Origin: JAQVEM01 sp964616545
GTDB lineage: Bacteria > Actinomycetota > Humimicrobiia > Humimicrobiales > Humimicrobiaceae
Direction of reading: 5' to 3'
Assembly: GCA_964616545.1 (NCBI GenBank)
Contig: CAZTUA010000027.1
Span: 1 to 64,000, forward strand
Length of the DNA: 64,000 bases
A model generated the notes under the pieces. It ran no database searches. It saw only the letters and a program-made list of their open reading frames with translations, and was not told where the DNA came from. The stretch's first letter is position 1. Each line of letters begins with the position of its first letter. This document shows positions 15,249 through 24,550 of this stretch, piece after piece. Position numbers and translations under genes: made by a program.

Positions 15249-16126
15249 TTTCTACCCCCTCTGTATACATAAGATAATAATGGCACAACAATTACCAGGC
15301 TCAGTAACAGTATTACTGTGGAATATGAAGCTCCGTAAGCGTACTGGTCAAACATAAAAGTTTCCTTATACATAGTAACGCCCAGTGTATGTGAAGAATA
15401 TCCCGGGCCCCCTCTATTCATAACCCAGATGAAATCAAATGCCTTTATGGCAAAGCACATAAAAATAATAAAAGCTGTAACAAAAGAAGCTTTTAATTGA
15501 GGAAATACTATGCGCCTGTACAATGTAAAAGCGGGTGCTCCATCCACTTTTGCTGCTGCTATCTGGGATTTTGGAATGGACCTGATTCCGGCCAGAAATA
15601 TTATTCCCGAGTAACCGGCAAATTGCCATATAAGAGCCACGATAATACAGTACATAACAATTTTAGGTTCGGTAATCCATCCGCTCTTTAAAAAATCCAG
15701 ATTAAATTTTTCCAGTAAAACATTTATGGTCCCCATTTTTGGGCTATACATCCATGTCCACAGGGTTGCTGTAACTACAAATGAAAGACCAAATGGCAGC
15801 AGGTAGACAGTCCTAAAAAAGTTTTCCCCTTTGATTTGCTGATCAAGCAATACCGCAATAACCAGACCTATAAGGAGGACACCTATTACGAATCCCAGAA
15901 TCAATATCAGATTATTTTTCAAAGAAATCCAGAATAATGAGTCATTGAATAAAGCTATATAATTTTTAAACCCTGAAAAATTATAACTGGGTGTAAAACC
16001 TTTCCAGTCGGTAAGCGATATATAAAAGTTCCATCCTGCGAAATAATAATAAAAGAAGAATACAGCTGCAAGTGCCGGTAAAATAACAATTAAAGTAATA
16101 AATATTTCTTTCCTTTTTGAATTCAA
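15245..16126 (-). CDS. sugar ABC transporter permease (MalF-like)
   Basis: 293 residues, six membrane segments and an EAA loop (IAAAKVDGAPAFTLYRRIVFP). It starts at TTG eight bases after GGAGG. It is the first transport gene after the LacI-type regulator and overlaps the next permease by four bases. CUT1 permeases of this kind take up oligosaccharides or glycosides. Confidence 0.93.
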   Translation of the reverse strand: MNSKRKEIFITLIVILPALAAVFFFYYYFAGWNFYISLTDWKGFTPSYNFSGFKNYIALFNDSLFWISLKNNLILILGFVIGVLLIGLVIAVLLDQQIKGENFFRTVYLLPFGLSFVVTATLWTWMYSPKMGTINVLLEKFNLDFLKSGWITEPKIVMYCIIVALIWQFAGYSGIIFLAGIRSIPKSQIAAAKVDGAPAFTLYRRIVFPQLKASFVTAFIIFMCFAIKAFDFIWVMNRGGPGYSSHTLGVTMYKETFMFDQYAYGASYSTVILLLSLVIVVPLLSYVYRGGRK

Positions 16127-16184
16127 TTAAGCTGCCTCCTGTTTGCTTTAGATAAAAAGTGTTTACTTTTGAAAATTAATTTCA

Positions 16185-17222
16185 TTAAATATTACCTCTT
16201 AATTTTGCACCACAGCTTTCTCTTACTATTAATCGGGCGGGTATCCTTATATTCCTGGGAGCTTTATGGTTCCTTTCATCTCTTATAATGCTTATTAACA
16301 TTTTTGCTGCTTCTTCACCCATTTTATATCCCTGCTGATGTATTGTTGTTAATGCTGGTTTATACAACTTTGCCATTTCAATATCGTCAAAACCCACCAC
16401 AGCAATATCTTCAGGAACTTTATAACCCAGTTCTTTTAAAGCCTCGATAGCGCCAAAAGCCATCATATCGCTTGATGCAAAGATAGCAGTTACGTCTCTT
16501 TTTTCCCTAAAAATTTTACGGGTTACTTCTTTTGCCTTTTCTTTTGAAAATTCTCCATATTGTATTAACTGTTCTTCAACAGGAAGGTTATGGTTTTTTA
16601 AAATTTTTTTATAGCCCCTGATTCTTTCATATGTTGCGTTTGCTACTCTGTCACCTGCAAGTTTCATAATCTTTTTGTGGCCCAGTTTTACCAGATGCTC
16701 GGTTGCTTCCATTGCAGCTGCTTCGTTATCCGACTCAATAAAATTCACTGATTTTTTCTTGTATATGAAACTGTCAATATGTACAGTAGGAATACTTTCA
16801 CTTAATTCATATATTTTTTTATCTGTACGTTTCTTCCCTGTAAGTATAAGTATGACTCCATCCACGCCTCTTTCGTAACATATAGTTTTATAGCTATTGG
16901 TTTCTTTTTTCCTGTTTGCAAAAATTAAAATATCATAACCTTCTTCTCCGGCAACATCCTTTATTGAATTTATCAAATCATTAAAAAATGGATGGTCAAA
17001 TCCTGAATTTATTTTATCCCCAAAAAAAATACCTATTGTATTTGTCTTTTTTGTAATAAGTGAGCTTGCCATAATATTGGGCAGGTAATCCATATCAACT
17101 GCAATTTTCATAACTTTCTTTCTTGTTTCTTTATTAACATCCAGATATCCGTTAAGAGCTTTTGATACAGTTGATACGGATACATTTGCTGCTTTTGCTA
17201 TGTCTCTTATATTTACCATCAT
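16185..17222 (-). CDS. LacI-family transcriptional regulator
   Basis: 345 residues. The N-terminal helix-turn-helix reads NIRDIAKAANVSVSTVSKAL with the hinge helix SSLITKKTNTIG; a periplasmic-binding-protein-like effector domain follows. It is first in the cluster, 58 bases before the permease genes, and is likely to regulate them in response to the imported glycoside or a breakdown product. The palindrome AAAACGTTTT lies just upstream of its start and suggests autoregulation. Effector unknown. Confidence 0.93.
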   Translation of the reverse strand: MMVNIRDIAKAANVSVSTVSKALNGYLDVNKETRKKVMKIAVDMDYLPNIMASSLITKKTNTIGIFFGDKINSGFDHPFFNDLINSIKDVAGEEGYDILIFANRKKETNSYKTICYERGVDGVILILTGKKRTDKKIYELSESIPTVHIDSFIYKKKSVNFIESDNEAAAMEATEHLVKLGHKKIMKLAGDRVANATYERIRGYKKILKNHNLPVEEQLIQYGEFSKEKAKEVTRKIFREKRDVTAIFASSDMMAFGAIEALKELGYKVPEDIAVVGFDDIEMAKLYKPALTTIHQQGYKMGEEAAKMLISIIRDERNHKAPRNIRIPARLIVRESCGAKLRGNI

Positions 17223-17230
17223 AAATACCT

Positions 17231-17240
17231 AAAACGTTTT
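17231..17240. promoter_or_regulatory. candidate LacI-type operator AAAACGTTTT
   Basis: A perfect 10-bp palindrome with the central CG typical of LacI-family operators, eight bases before the regulator's start codon. I did not see a second copy before the binding-protein gene. Confidence 0.5.
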
Positions 17241-17457
17241 CGGTAATATTTTAAAACATCACTTAAGCTATGTCAATACTTTATATATTGTTTTTTATTG
17301 TTTAATTATATTGCAGCTGTCTATCTGAATATGCCGGGTATATATAAAAAAAGATGGTCCTTTTCCCGGCTATTTTTTAAAGTATTATCGGGTATTATTT
17401 CTTATTGGCTTAATTCAGATTTGCTTCTAATTTATATTATTATGAGAAAAAAATGCA

Positions 17458-18276
17458 TCACTTACGGTTTTTATCTATCCACTCCACTGCAAAATCAACC
17501 AGGGCTTTCTGGCGTATTAACTGTGATTTTGCCTGACCGGTATATCCGGTCCTGATATCTGGAGCTCTGCTTTTTATAAATTCAGAACCCATCTTTTCAA
17601 AATCATCAGTAATAGTTTTTATATCTTTTAATTCTACCCACTTTCTTTTTCCGGAAACCATTAAAGGGGTGCCTGATATTTCTTCTTTTTTTGATGGATA
17701 ATCGGCCCTGTATTCTGCAAGGTGAATTGAAGTGTTACTTGAGTGGCCCACCCCTATTAAGAGCACGTAACCGTCAAGCTCATATATTCTTGCAAGCGGT
17801 GATTTTTCACCAAATGCGTAATCAAGGCTGTGTTTGGCAGTAATGTATTCCGCATACCTCCCTCTTGCAGCAAATGATACCTGTGGGTGATTGCTCCTGA
17901 GCACGCCTTTCTGTTTTCTAAAAACCTCGGGAACAGCACCAACTCCCCTTGTCGGTGTCATATCAGGGTCAAATGCCGGCATGCTTTTCCTTATGGTTTC
18001 GCACCATTCTCCGGGTACCGGAGGATTCTCCCATTTTGCCGGCTCCGAGAGGTCTCCCGAGTGAGCCGGCATCACAAGCGTCCCCTCCTCTCCCAGCACT
18101 TTTTCAAGAGCAAGGATAAGAGCCACCGCACCGCCGCTTATCCAGCCTATCGAGCCCAGGGAAGAATGGACCAGGAGCACCATCCCCTCTTTAACACCTA
18201 TTTTTTTAAGGTCTTCCGCAAGAGTTACAGCGGTCTGCGGTTTTTTGCTTTTGCCAATTATTTCTTTCTCACTCAT
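17458..18276 (-). CDS. AAC(3)-family N-acetyltransferase
   Basis: 272 residues of the Antibiotic_NAT fold (PF02522). Conserved blocks are VLLVHSSLGSIGW, GTLVMPAHSGD, GVGAVPEVFRKQKG, RSNHPQVSFAARG and LIGVGHSSNTSIHLAEYR. These enzymes transfer acetyl from acetyl-CoA to an amine; AAC(3) proper modifies aminoglycosides, but many chromosomal homologues such as YokD have other or unknown substrates. No resistance genes or mobile elements are adjacent, so a housekeeping or detoxifying role is more likely than acquired resistance. Confidence 0.88.
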   Translation of the reverse strand: MSEKEIIGKSKKPQTAVTLAEDLKKIGVKEGMVLLVHSSLGSIGWISGGAVALILALEKVLGEEGTLVMPAHSGDLSEPAKWENPPVPGEWCETIRKSMPAFDPDMTPTRGVGAVPEVFRKQKGVLRSNHPQVSFAARGRYAEYITAKHSLDYAFGEKSPLARIYELDGYVLLIGVGHSSNTSIHLAEYRADYPSKKEEISGTPLMVSGKRKWVELKDIKTITDDFEKMGSEFIKSRAPDIRTGYTGQAKSQLIRQKALVDFAVEWIDKNRK

Positions 18277-18677
18277 TTCTTATTTTTACGCTTCTGGTCT
18301 CATTTAAAATTATTATCTAAAATAATTTATAATACTTTCTTTATACTCCTGGAAGTGCTCTTTTTATTATAAAAAGTACATTCTCATTAGTATTTTTAAC
18401 ATTCATTGTTCTAAAGTTTAGCGTTTATAACCTGTATTTCTTTTTATCTTTAAATTTGTTAGCTTAATATTTGCTTTTAAAATCTCTGTTTATAACTTTA
18501 TTATGTAGATTATTTTTAAAGTTGTAAACAGGTTGTTAACTTTAGGATTATCTTATAGAAAAATATAAAATCATTATATTTTACGTAATTTTTTATTATC
18601 TTATAGAAGAGTTATAATATAAAAAGAGATAAACACACCCTGCTGGTAATTAAAATTCATAAAGGTGGTGGCTTTAA
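18277..18677. promoter_or_regulatory. divergent intergenic region with two direct repeats
   Basis: A 400-bp AT-rich gap between two divergent genes. The 14-mer ATTATCTTATAGAA occurs at 18547-18560 and again at 18595-18608. A TATAAT box at 18613-18618 follows the second copy and is probably the promoter of the orphan ATPase gene, which has AAAGGTGGTGG before its ATG. No gene was found in the gap. Confidence 0.5.
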
Positions 18678-19826
18678 ATGTCAAAAATAACTCTCCGGAA
18701 TATTACAAAATACTACGGCAAAAATCTCATACTTGATGACATTTCTCTGGAAGTAAGTGATGGAGAATTTTTATGTTTAACCGGCCCTTCAGGATGCGGG
18801 AAAACTACTCTTCTGAGGATTATTGCAGGTCTGGATAACGACCACTCCGGTAGAATTTATTTTAATGATAAAGATATCACAGAATTAAGCCCATCTGCCA
18901 GAAATGTTTCAATGGTGTTTCAGGATTTTGCCCTATACCCTTATATGGTAGCAAGAGATAACATATCCTTTCCTTTAAGGCTGAAAAAATACACCGGAGA
19001 AAAAATATCGCAGAAATTAAAATCCACGGTAAATAAGATTGATGCCGGAGTGAAAGATTACCTTAATCTGTTTCCACGAGAACTTTCAGCCGGCCACAGG
19101 CAGAGAGTTGCCACGGGAAGAGCAATAATAAGGGAAAAACCTGCAGTTATTCTAATGGACGAGCCGCTTTCAAATCTTGATATTAAAATTAAAATGAATA
19201 CCAGAACCTATCTTAAAAAACTGGTCACAAAAATGGAAACCACAACAATTTACGTTACCTCTGACAGCAGCGAGGCAATAGCTCTCGCTGATAGAATCGC
19301 CATACTGGACAATGGAAAATTCACCCAGGTAGATACCCCTTATAATATTTATTATCACCCTAAAAATATGCTTGTTGCTGATTTTTTTGGAACCATGGGA
19401 ATGAACTTCATAAATGGTACCGTAAAGGAAGCTAAATTTTGCTCCGGTGATTTCGAAGCGGATCTCAGCAATTATATGGATCGTTCTACCCTGGATAAAT
19501 TATCAGAAGAACCTGAAATTATACTGGGAATCAGACCAGAAGATATAAGTTTTTCAGGCGCACCGCTTAAAGCCAGACCAAAATCCGGCAGCCCGAAAGT
19601 AAAAGTTGACCTGGTCCAGAGTTTTCCTCCAAAGGCAAATATAAGATGTGTAATGGGAAGTGATATTATAAATGTAATATGTCCGGTTAAACAGATAAGC
19701 GGGATTGATCAGGGTGAATATATTTACCTTAATTTTAACAGGGACAGATTTCTATTATTCCAGCCTGGAAATGGAGAATTGATTAATCCCGGCAGAAAAA
19801 CTCTTGATCCCTCAAATCAAAATTAG
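18678..19826 (+). CDS. orphan MsmK-like ABC ATPase with altered signature and H-loop
   Basis: 382 residues with the MalK/MsmK layout: ATPase domain (1-235) and a C-terminal TOBE-like part (GIRPEDISFSG at about 287-297). Walker A GPSGCGKT (36-43), the Q-loop and Walker B VILMDEP are intact. The signature is LSAGH instead of LSGGQ (136-140), and the switch histidine is replaced by Ser195 in YVTSDSSEA. No permease or binding protein accompanies it. It may be a slow or regulatory ATPase, or a subunit shared with distant transporters. The gene is undamaged and well initiated, so it is not an obvious pseudogene. Confidence 0.9.
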   Translation: MSKITLRNITKYYGKNLILDDISLEVSDGEFLCLTGPSGCGKTTLLRIIAGLDNDHSGRIYFNDKDITELSPSARNVSMVFQDFALYPYMVARDNISFPLRLKKYTGEKISQKLKSTVNKIDAGVKDYLNLFPRELSAGHRQRVATGRAIIREKPAVILMDEPLSNLDIKIKMNTRTYLKKLVTKMETTTIYVTSDSSEAIALADRIAILDNGKFTQVDTPYNIYYHPKNMLVADFFGTMGMNFINGTVKEAKFCSGDFEADLSNYMDRSTLDKLSEEPEIILGIRPEDISFSGAPLKARPKSGSPKVKVDLVQSFPPKANIRCVMGSDIINVICPVKQISGIDQGEYIYLNFNRDRFLLFQPGNGELINPGRKTLDPSNQN

Positions 19827-19846
19827 CAATAAAAGGTTTTTTGTCT

Positions 19847-21373
19847 CTACTCAGCAGGATGTATGACAAAGGTACTCCATGACATTGCGGGCAGTGACAC
19901 TTCAAACCAGCAATCACCGGTGCTTATGCTTAAATCCTCTGGATTCTGTGTGTCATTCTGTAAAACAATAACAATCTCCCCTCCAGGATTTAAAAAGGAT
20001 ACTGCATCCACACCGTTTGCCATAGTTATCAGATAATTTGCGCCTTCCTCCACAAAAAAAGTGAAATGCTTAAAAGCGTAGAACATCGGCGTGTAAATAA
20101 CCTCTCTGGTATTCTTATCCACTACAACAGCTGCATTCTGTGGCCAGGGTGTTACAGAATCTATGCTTTTCCCTTCTTCGTCCAGTACCATATTCCAGAG
20201 CATATATGAGTTCGCACCTTCATCAAAATATTCCTTTATTTTACCCCATGTATGCACGCCATATTCCCAGTCATTCTGCGGAAAATCAGGGTCAAAGGTG
20301 GGCAGCCAGTTGAAATTCCCGCATTCTGTTTCTGTCTGCATAATCCTTTTGTCAGGATGATACCTGCGTATTTCCTCTATACAGTTAAGGCCGCTCCACT
20401 GAAAGCCCACTGTGGATACGTAACTATCTGCTTTAGCATCACCAAGCACTTTGTAAGGGAAGGCAAAATAATTAGCTTCCTGTATCGTGCCGAGCATTAT
20501 TTCTGCTCCCAAATTCCTTTCTTCAAATAAAGGGCCCATATAGTCCCTGATAAAGACAAGAAACTGCTCCGGAGTCCACAGACAGGTGGGGTAATTTCTT
20601 TCAATTTCCGGTTCATTCTGTACCGCAACCATATAAATATCAATTCCCTCGTTTCTGTATTCTTCAACAAAACGCGCAAGATAAAGCGCAAACGCCTCAT
20701 ACATGCGCGGTTCATCTTTCATGCTGCCTCCGTCAAAATCCCCGTTTGTTTTCATCCATGTAGGGGGTGTCCAGACCGAGCCCCAGACTTTTAAGTCCGG
20801 CCTGTATTCAAGGGCAGCTTTAATATAAGGTATGAGATATTCCCGGTCTCTCTCTATTGAAAAATTTTCCATTTTAAAATCATTTTTTTCCTCATTTAAT
20901 GTATAGCGGCTTACTGCAAAGTCGCTGGCTCCTATCGGCACCCTGCAGATATTGAATTTTGCGCCTTCCTCCGGGTCAAAGAGCTCCCTTATCACTTCAT
21001 CCCTCTTTTCAGGAGCCAGGAGCAGGAGCGCCTCCCAGCCCTTTTCGTTAAAAGCTCCGCCAAAACCATCAATTTCCTGGCCTATACTTGTATCAACTGT
21101 GTAAACCCTTACGCTGGCTTTCTTTCTCTCTTCCCTGACCAGCACAGGGGGCTCCATATCCTTCCACTGCTCATCGGGAGTACTCAGCATCCATGTAACT
21201 TCTCCGGTTTGCTTTACGGTATCTTCTGCATCTTCTGCAGCAGGACTCTCGATGATATCCATTTCCCCTGTTTTTTCATCCATAGCATCTGTACTTTTTC
21301 CGCTGCATGACAACAGCAGAAAAAGGAGTGGCACTATTATTAATATAACCAGAATATTATTAATTAATTTCAT
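19847..21373 (-). CDS. GH30-family glycoside hydrolase, lipoprotein
   Basis: 508 residues from the ATG at 21373, which follows AAAGGGG; an ATG nine codons upstream lacks a ribosome binding site. The lipobox LLLSC anchors it outside the membrane, followed by a flexible acidic linker. The GH30 TIM barrel starts at EIDGFGGAFNEKGW. The acid/base Glu is in VAVQNEPE (about 254) and the nucleophile in IMQTETECG (about 348), with a terminal beta-sandwich. Members are glucosylceramidases, beta-1,6-glucanases or related enzymes; specificity is not clear. It converges with the orphan ABC ATPase and could supply sugars at the surface. Confidence 0.9.
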   Translation of the reverse strand: MKLINNILVILIIVPLLFLLLSCSGKSTDAMDEKTGEMDIIESPAAEDAEDTVKQTGEVTWMLSTPDEQWKDMEPPVLVREERKKASVRVYTVDTSIGQEIDGFGGAFNEKGWEALLLLAPEKRDEVIRELFDPEEGAKFNICRVPIGASDFAVSRYTLNEEKNDFKMENFSIERDREYLIPYIKAALEYRPDLKVWGSVWTPPTWMKTNGDFDGGSMKDEPRMYEAFALYLARFVEEYRNEGIDIYMVAVQNEPEIERNYPTCLWTPEQFLVFIRDYMGPLFEERNLGAEIMLGTIQEANYFAFPYKVLGDAKADSYVSTVGFQWSGLNCIEEIRRYHPDKRIMQTETECGNFNWLPTFDPDFPQNDWEYGVHTWGKIKEYFDEGANSYMLWNMVLDEEGKSIDSVTPWPQNAAVVVDKNTREVIYTPMFYAFKHFTFFVEEGANYLITMANGVDAVSFLNPGGEIVIVLQNDTQNPEDLSISTGDCWFEVSLPAMSWSTFVIHPAE

Positions 21374-21455
21374 TTTAACTGCCCCTTTCTCCTCTGGCAT
21401 TTCTTATACAGGATCCCTCTTGAATTTAATTATGATTATTAATAGTTTGCCTGAC

Positions 21456-22955
21456 TTAGTATCTTCTATTACTCTTTAAAATCTCTATGAATTTTTCTAC
21501 AAGATCCGGGTCAAACTGCGTACCGCTGCATTTTTTGAGCTCGGCTATTGCCTCTTCTTTGCTTATGGCTTTTTTATAGGGTCTTCCCGTTACCATGACT
21601 TCATAAGCATCAACAATAGCTATTATCCTTGACAGAACAGGTATATCTTCCCCTCTTAATCCCTGGGGGTAGCCCCTGCCGTTCCACCATTCATGTACGG
21701 TTAAAATATATTCGGCAATACTTGACAGCTGTTTTGACGAGACCGCAATCCGGTAGCCTATCTCAGGATGACGCTTTATGGTTTCCCATTCTCTTTTACT
21801 TAGATTTTCCTTTTTATTCAAAATTACGTCCAGTATGGCAACTTTCCCTATATCATGAATTGTTGCCAGTAGGGAAAGTTCGTCAAGCTCAGCTGCTGAT
21901 AGCCCGATTGACTTACCCAGACTCAGAGCCATTTCCTTTATTTTTCTGGTGTGCTCTTCACTTTTAATGCTTTTCTCGAATAATGTTCTTTCCAGTGATG
22001 ATATTATTGAGCTAATGATGCTTTTTGTTTCCATGAGTTTCTGCCTGTACATATTTTCTTCGGCTTTCTTTATCACTTTTGAAAAATTATCAGCATTTCT
22101 ACTTTTAGTGGAGGTTCCAAGTGATATGCTCAGCGGAATTCCCCCTACCCGGGTTTCTGCACTTTTTTCCCTGATTCTTTTTACAATTCTCATGGCAACT
22201 TCTTCATCGGTTTTCGGAAGAAGCATTGAGAATTCATCGCCGCCCCATCTTGCAATAATATCTTCTGACCTGCAGCAGCTCTTTAAAACAGCCGCACAGC
22301 TTCTTAGTATCTCATCGCCTTCGTCATGGCCAAATGCATCATTTATTAGTTTTAATCCATTTATATCCCCGATAATAATGCTTACAGGAAGCTGCCTTTC
22401 AGTATTTAACCTGCTTAACTCTTCATCGAAATAAGCTCTGTTGTAAAGATCTGTAAGATTATCATGAAAGGACATATAAGACAGGTGGTTCTCTGTTTCT
22501 TTTCTTTTTGATATGTCATGAAGAATGCCCTGAATGGCGGCAAGTTCGTTCCGGTCGCTATAAAATGGGGTTAATGTTTCTTCAAACCATACTGTGCTGC
22601 CGTTTTTGTGAATAAAACGGATTTCTGCCGCCCTTGAAAAATCAAAATCACCACTCTGTATTCTTTTAATTATTTTTTTATCATCAGGATGAATAACCTT
22701 ATAGATAAATCCGGGGTCATCGTAAAACTGTTCCGGCCTGTAACCAAGATTTTTTTTTACTGAAGGGCTCATATATTCATACTCAAATTCCGGAACCAGC
22801 TTATACTTATATATGATATCTGAAGCATTATCCAGAAGCTTCTTATAATATGACCCATCTCCCCCGGTTTTCTCAGGGGTTTTTTTCCTTTTACTTTTTG
22901 AATTTAACTTATCTTTATATGTTTTCATTACGGGAACTAATTTATGACCCGGCAA
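21456..22955 (-). CDS. PAS-GGDEF-HD-GYP cyclic-di-GMP protein
   Basis: 499 residues. A PAS/PAC sensor (about 35-155) is followed by a GGDEF domain with intact RWGGDEF (238-242) and an inhibitory RxxD site (RSED, 229-232) five residues before it. A C-terminal HD-GYP domain (about 325-495) has HD in ATIHDIGKVAI and the GYP motif as VHEWWNGRGYP; the usual HHE is VHE, so one metal ligand is missing. The protein could both make and degrade c-di-GMP, with the PAS domain deciding. No signal or membrane segment is present. The start is a TTG after AGGAAAA. Confidence 0.9.
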   Translation of the reverse strand: MPGHKLVPVMKTYKDKLNSKSKRKKTPEKTGGDGSYYKKLLDNASDIIYKYKLVPEFEYEYMSPSVKKNLGYRPEQFYDDPGFIYKVIHPDDKKIIKRIQSGDFDFSRAAEIRFIHKNGSTVWFEETLTPFYSDRNELAAIQGILHDISKRKETENHLSYMSFHDNLTDLYNRAYFDEELSRLNTERQLPVSIIIGDINGLKLINDAFGHDEGDEILRSCAAVLKSCCRSEDIIARWGGDEFSMLLPKTDEEVAMRIVKRIREKSAETRVGGIPLSISLGTSTKSRNADNFSKVIKKAEENMYRQKLMETKSIISSIISSLERTLFEKSIKSEEHTRKIKEMALSLGKSIGLSAAELDELSLLATIHDIGKVAILDVILNKKENLSKREWETIKRHPEIGYRIAVSSKQLSSIAEYILTVHEWWNGRGYPQGLRGEDIPVLSRIIAIVDAYEVMVTGRPYKKAISKEEAIAELKKCSGTQFDPDLVEKFIEILKSNRRY

Positions 22956-23162
22956 TTTTTTATTTTCCTAATTATATAATAAATATCTCAATAATTCATT
23001 AACGGCTTATATTTTCCAGAGCCTCCGATCTGCTGATCTTAAAAATCAGGGCTCATATGTTGATATAATTGTCAACTTGTTATGGGCCAAAAAACTTATA
23101 GAACTCTTTTTAATATTATAGAATTGAAAAGATACTAAAAAGTATTTTTGAAATTTATTTAT

Positions 23163-23504
23163 ATGATTTATTCCAATAAAGACTTCGGTACTGCTTTAAA
23201 GGAAATAATAGAGAAAAAGAAAATTAAACTGAGAAGTCTGGCCAATAAAACCAGCCTGAATTACAGTTACTTCAGCAAACTTAAAAAAAGAGGGAGTTAT
23301 CCGCCTATTTCGACTATTAAAGTCATCTCTGACGGTCTTGGTATACCCCCGGAATACTTCATGGAATACAGAATTTATAAAATTGAAAAAATTTTAAAGA
23401 AAAACCCCCATATCATTGATAAAACCTTTGATTTCGCAAAGACACTTGCAGATAAAGAGAGACTAAAAGTAGCCGATAGAAAAAAATCATTCACAGAAGA
23501 GTAG
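23163..23504 (+). CDS. XRE-family helix-turn-helix regulator
   Basis: About 113 residues. An N-terminal HTH_3 domain (KIKLRSLANKTSLNYSYFSK) is followed by a helical tail of about 40 charged residues. A TTG five codons upstream could also start it; neither has a clear ribosome binding site. It stands just before the PflX-like gene in the same direction. TTATAGAA occurs at 23096-23103 and 23116-23123, two helical turns apart, and might be its own binding site. Confidence 0.8.
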   Translation: MIYSNKDFGTALKEIIEKKKIKLRSLANKTSLNYSYFSKLKKRGSYPPISTIKVISDGLGIPPEYFMEYRIYKIEKILKKNPHIIDKTFDFAKTLADKERLKVADRKKSFTEE

Positions 23505-23554
23505 AATTATTATATCTTAAACCTGTCATTATTTAATTTATTCCATATTCCATT

Positions 23555-24517
23555 ATGAAGCTAACAGAACTTTCTGAAATTTTTGATAGAATTTTAAACA
23601 AATGCGTTATATGCCCTCATAACTGTAAGGTTAACAGGGTTAAAGGAGAAAAGGGGTTTTGCCGTGCTGGATACAGCCCGGTAATTTCATCTGCAATGCC
23701 CCATCATGGGGAAGAGCCGCCCATCTCGGGAACCCGCGGTTCCGGAACTATCTTTTTTTCATACTGCAACATGAAATGTGTGTACTGCCAGAACTACCAG
23801 ATAAGCCAGGAAGCAGAAGGAGCAGACTACAGTATTGCAAGGCTGGCGGAGAGCATGCTTTGCCTGCAGAATTCCGGCTGCCATAATATCAATTTTGTAA
23901 CACCTACAATATGGATACCGCAGATAATAAAGGCACTGGATATTGCCAGAGGAAAGGGTCTCTCTATTCCCACCGTATTCAATACCGGAGGATATGATAA
24001 TCCCGGCATTATAAAAATGCTTGACGGCTTCATTGATATCTATATGCCCGATATGCGTTACAGTGAAGACAGCATGGCAAAAAAATACTCTTCCGTAGAA
24101 GAATATGTCCGTTATAACCGCCGGTCAGTAAAAGAAATGTACAGGCAGGTAGGCGGTCTTAAGTTAAATAAAAAGGGAGTTGCTGAAAAAGGGCTCCTGG
24201 TAAGACTTCTGGTCATGCCGGAAAATATTGGAGGAATTAAAAACACCCTGGATTTTATTAAAAACGAGTTATCAACTGATGTCTATTTAAGCATTATGGC
24301 ACAGTACCACCCTGTTTACAGGGCATTCAGGTACCCGGAACTGAGCAGAATGATTACAGCAAAAGAATACATTGAGGTGGTAAAATATGCTGAAAAAAGG
24401 GGCTTTAGTTATGGATGGACACAGGACCATATATCACCGGGCGAGGGGGAGGATTTGTTCATGCCGGATTTTAAAGATAAGAATGTTTTCAGATACTATA
24501 AGGATGATAAGCCCTGA
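23555..24517 (+). CDS. PflX-like radical SAM protein (COG1313)
   Basis: 320 residues. The N terminus has CVICPHNCKVNR and GFCRAG, probable extra Fe-S ligands. The radical SAM cluster motif is YCNMKCVYCQNYQIS (CxxxCxxC), preceded by HHGEEPPISGTRGSGTIFF, all typical of the PflX group that resembles pyruvate formate-lyase activating enzymes. The true substrate of the group is not settled, and no glycyl radical enzyme is encoded nearby. It follows the XRE gene by 50 bases. Confidence 0.9.
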   Translation: MKLTELSEIFDRILNKCVICPHNCKVNRVKGEKGFCRAGYSPVISSAMPHHGEEPPISGTRGSGTIFFSYCNMKCVYCQNYQISQEAEGADYSIARLAESMLCLQNSGCHNINFVTPTIWIPQIIKALDIARGKGLSIPTVFNTGGYDNPGIIKMLDGFIDIYMPDMRYSEDSMAKKYSSVEEYVRYNRRSVKEMYRQVGGLKLNKKGVAEKGLLVRLLVMPENIGGIKNTLDFIKNELSTDVYLSIMAQYHPVYRAFRYPELSRMITAKEYIEVVKYAEKRGFSYGWTQDHISPGEGEDLFMPDFKDKNVFRYYKDDKP

Positions 24518-24550
24518 CTATGCTGTTTTTGTTTGACTACCGGCTGTAAA

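Noticed and set aside
17458..18276. Acquired aminoglycoside resistance gene
   Set aside because: The family is right, but no integron, transposon or other resistance gene is next to it, and many chromosomal members do not act on aminoglycosides.
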